Of a stretch of 64,000 nt of DNA, positions 62,538-64,000 are shown piece by piece; position 1 is the stretch's first letter; every line of letters begins with the position of its first letter. The position numbers and the translations under genes were made by a program. The DNA is from Frateuria terrea (GTDB taxonomy: Bacteria; Pseudomonadota; Gammaproteobacteria; Xanthomonadales; Rhodanobacteraceae): assembly GCF_900115705.1 (NCBI RefSeq), contig NZ_FOXL01000007.1:62001-126000 (forward strand), written 5' to 3'. Below the pieces are notes generated by a model. The model searched no databases. It was not told where the DNA came from and saw only the letters and a list, made by a program, of their open reading frames with translations.

Positions 62538-63314
62538 ATGGTGGCATTGGCGACCGAGCACGTGATCGACGTGCGGCACTGGAACGACAGCCTTTTCAGC
62601 TTCCGCGCCACGCGCGACCCGGGCTTCCGCTTCGAGAGCGGGCAATTCGTGATGATTGGGCTGGAAGTGGACGGCCGGCCGCTGATGCGCGCGTACTCCA
62701 TCGCCAGCGCCAGTTGGGAGGAACACCTGGAATTCTTCTCGATCAAGGTGCCCAACGGCCCGCTCACCTCGCGCCTGCAGCATCTCAGGCCCGGCGACCC
62801 GCTGGTGGTCAGCCGCAAGTCGACCGGCACGCTGGTACTGGACGATCTCAAGCCCGGCAGGAACCTCTACCTGCTCGGCACCGGCACCGGCCTGGCGCCG
62901 TTCATGAGCATCGTGCGCGATCCGGCGACGTACGAACGCTACGAGAAGATCGTGCTGGCACACGGCGTGCGCCACGTCAGCGACCTGGCCTACGCCGACT
63001 ACATCGAAAACGAACTGCCGCGGCACGAGTACCTGGGCGAACTGGTCCGCGAAAAGCTCATCTACTACCCCACCGTCACCCGCGAGCCCTATCGCAACCG
63101 CGGACGCATCACCGATGCCATCGTCGATGGCGTGATGAGCCAGGCCACCGGCCTGCCGCCGCTCAGCCCCGCCACCGACCGCGTCATGCTGTGCGGCAGC
63201 CCGGCGATGCTGGAGGACCTGTGCGCGCTGCTGGACGGGCGCGGCTTCCAGGCCTCGCCGCGCACGCGCGAGCAGGGCGACTACGTCATCGAGCGGGCAT
63301 TCGTCGAGAAGTAG
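62538..63314 (+). CDS. fpr: Ferredoxin/flavodoxin-NADP+ reductase
   Basis: 258 residues from ATG 62538; the longer frame upstream is not conserved. RPLMRAYSIASASWEEHLEFFSIKV (R-x-Y-S FAD motif), GPLTSRLQHLRPGDPLVV, LYLLGTGTGLAPFMSIVRD (NADPH-binding), IYYPTVTRE and DRVMLCGSPAMLEDL, with the C-terminal aromatic-free tail VIERAFVEK, are those of the bacterial FNR subclass I/II. It passes electrons between NADPH and ferredoxin or flavodoxin in the cytoplasm, for example for Fe-S repair and oxidative stress. It is a single-gene unit and unrelated to the polysaccharide genes. Confidence 0.92.
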   Translation: MVALATEHVIDVRHWNDSLFSFRATRDPGFRFESGQFVMIGLEVDGRPLMRAYSIASASWEEHLEFFSIKVPNGPLTSRLQHLRPGDPLVVSRKSTGTLVLDDLKPGRNLYLLGTGTGLAPFMSIVRDPATYERYEKIVLAHGVRHVSDLAYADYIENELPRHEYLGELVREKLIYYPTVTREPYRNRGRITDAIVDGVMSQATGLPPLSPATDRVMLCGSPAMLEDLCALLDGRGFQASPRTREQGDYVIERAFVEK

Positions 63315-63406
63315 GGTCGGCAGCCAAGCTTCAACAGCCTGTCCACACTTGCGCCACTAGCCTCCGCGGATCGGCGTCGACCCGACGGCGCCCGTTCGGA
63401 GACCCC

Positions 63407-64000
63407 GTGGCGTCCAGCATCCCGCCCCACCTGGCAGGCCACGCACGCGGCAGCGTGGTCCTTGGCGTGGGTCGCGATGCCGCGCATTCCGCCCATGAAG
63501 CAGCCGCGCACCAGGCGATCGCACAGCAGCTGGCCGAGCTGCTGGGCTACGAGTTCGCCGGCGCCTGGGTGCCGGGCCGGCCTTACCCGGGCCCGCTCTA
63601 TTTCGTGCCGGGCGATGTGCTGATCGGACTCGATGCGGCCCGGTCCTGCGGCATCCGCGGTGCCGGCGACCTGTTCGGCGGCGTGGTGCCCGATCGCGTG
63701 ACGGCCTCCAAGGCAATCACCCATCCGCTGGTCGATTCGCCCACGCGCGTGCCCGATGGCTGGTCGGACAGCTTCGCCGAGCGCGTGCGACCGGTGGTGC
63801 TGCCCGGCTACAGCGCGTTCGCGGCGGCCGATGCACGCCGCGCCGGGCGCGCGCTGCTCCACTCAGGCCCGGTGCGCATCAAGCCGGCGCAAGGCAACGC
63901 TGGCCGCGGCCAGCGTGTGGCCGCCGACATCAGCGCACTGGACGCCACCGTCGCCGGCTTCGACGAGGACGCGCTGGCCCTCGATGGCATCGTGCTGGAA
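63407..64000 (+). CDS. DUF3182-family protein, 3' end outside window
   Basis: 198 codons visible, running off the right edge. The GTG at 63407 follows GGAGA closely and starts VASSIPPHLAGHARGSVVLG. Characteristic segments are GPLYFVPGDVLIGLDAARSCGIRGAGDLFGGVVPDRVTASKAITHPL, GWSDSFAERVRPVVLPGYSAF and GPVRIKPAQGNAGRGQRV. The K-P-A...G-G-R-G-Q-type run resembles ATP-grasp proteins, and DUF3182 is often grouped with them. Function is unknown. It follows the FNR gene by 92 bases on the same strand. Confidence 0.75.
   Translation, partial: MASSIPPHLAGHARGSVVLGVGRDAAHSAHEAAAHQAIAQQLAELLGYEFAGAWVPGRPYPGPLYFVPGDVLIGLDAARSCGIRGAGDLFGGVVPDRVTASKAITHPLVDSPTRVPDGWSDSFAERVRPVVLPGYSAFAAADARRAGRALLHSGPVRIKPAQGNAGRGQRVAADISALDATVAGFDEDALALDGIVLE

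Overview
The DNA is GC-rich throughout (roughly two thirds G+C) and dense with genes. The order birA-coaX-SPOR gene-tRNA-Thr(UGU), a PepSY-PhoP-PhoQ operon, DusA and Xanthomonadales-like protein sequences point to a gammaproteobacterium, probably Rhodanobacteraceae or Xanthomonadaceae (Dyella, Rhodanobacter, Frateuria or Luteibacter-like). This is inference from gene content, not from a database search.

Layout. (1) 1-11.87 kb is the right part of an integrated, phage-related island ending at the 3' end of tRNA-Thr. It carries a RepA-like ATPase, a 240-bp iteron-like repeat field, an AlpA-type regulator, a small terminase subunit without a large one, a large virion/ejection-type protein, a SRAP-domain protein, two small secreted proteins and a Panacea-type toxin-antitoxin pair. 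Three perfect DnaA boxes lie between this pair and the tRNA. No integrase is visible; it would have to lie left of the window. (2) 11.9-18.5 kb is core chromosome: tRNA-Thr, a SPOR protein, CoaX, BirA, a small secreted protein, PhoQ, PhoP, a PepSY protein and DusA. (3) 18.6-41.2 kb is an exopolysaccharide locus. It holds a GMC oxidoreductase, a Wza-type exporter, a chain-length regulator, a P-loop protein with a broken Walker A, an outer-membrane barrel and two unusual alpha/beta hydrolases. A long leftward operon follows (deacetylase, ligase/polymerase, flippase, glycosyltransferases, second deacetylase, unknown protein, GT2, secreted lyase), then a rightward trio (glycosyltransferase, oxidoreductase-epimerase fusion, glycosyltransferase). 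(4) 41.4-55.1 kb is a two-protein hybrid NRPS-PKS assembly line. (5) 55.3-62 kb holds a secreted protein, a cupin/JmjC-like oxygenase, the polyprenyl-phosphate sugar transferase that starts the polysaccharide, and an operon of UDP-sugar dehydrogenase, UDP-sugar epimerase and an Sfp-type phosphopantetheinyl transferase. (6) 62.5-64 kb has a ferredoxin-NADP reductase and the start of a DUF3182 gene.

How they work together. Regions 3 and 5 form a Wzx/Wzy-type polysaccharide pathway: UDP-sugar synthesis, priming on undecaprenyl phosphate, sugar addition, flipping, polymerisation, export and trimming. Many of the genes are the kind found beside exosortase A (XrtA/PEP-CTERM), but no exosortase is in the window. 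The NRPS-PKS line lies inside this locus. The enzyme that would activate its carrier proteins sits in the same operon as the nucleotide-sugar genes. The line has no thioesterase or reductase release domain. The most interesting hypothesis is that the locus makes a small aminoacyl/beta-amino-acyl-Gly-Gly unit connected with the exopolysaccharide. A second candidate is the island, which looks like a phage satellite (PICI-like) or a heavily deleted prophage and carries a toxin-antitoxin system.
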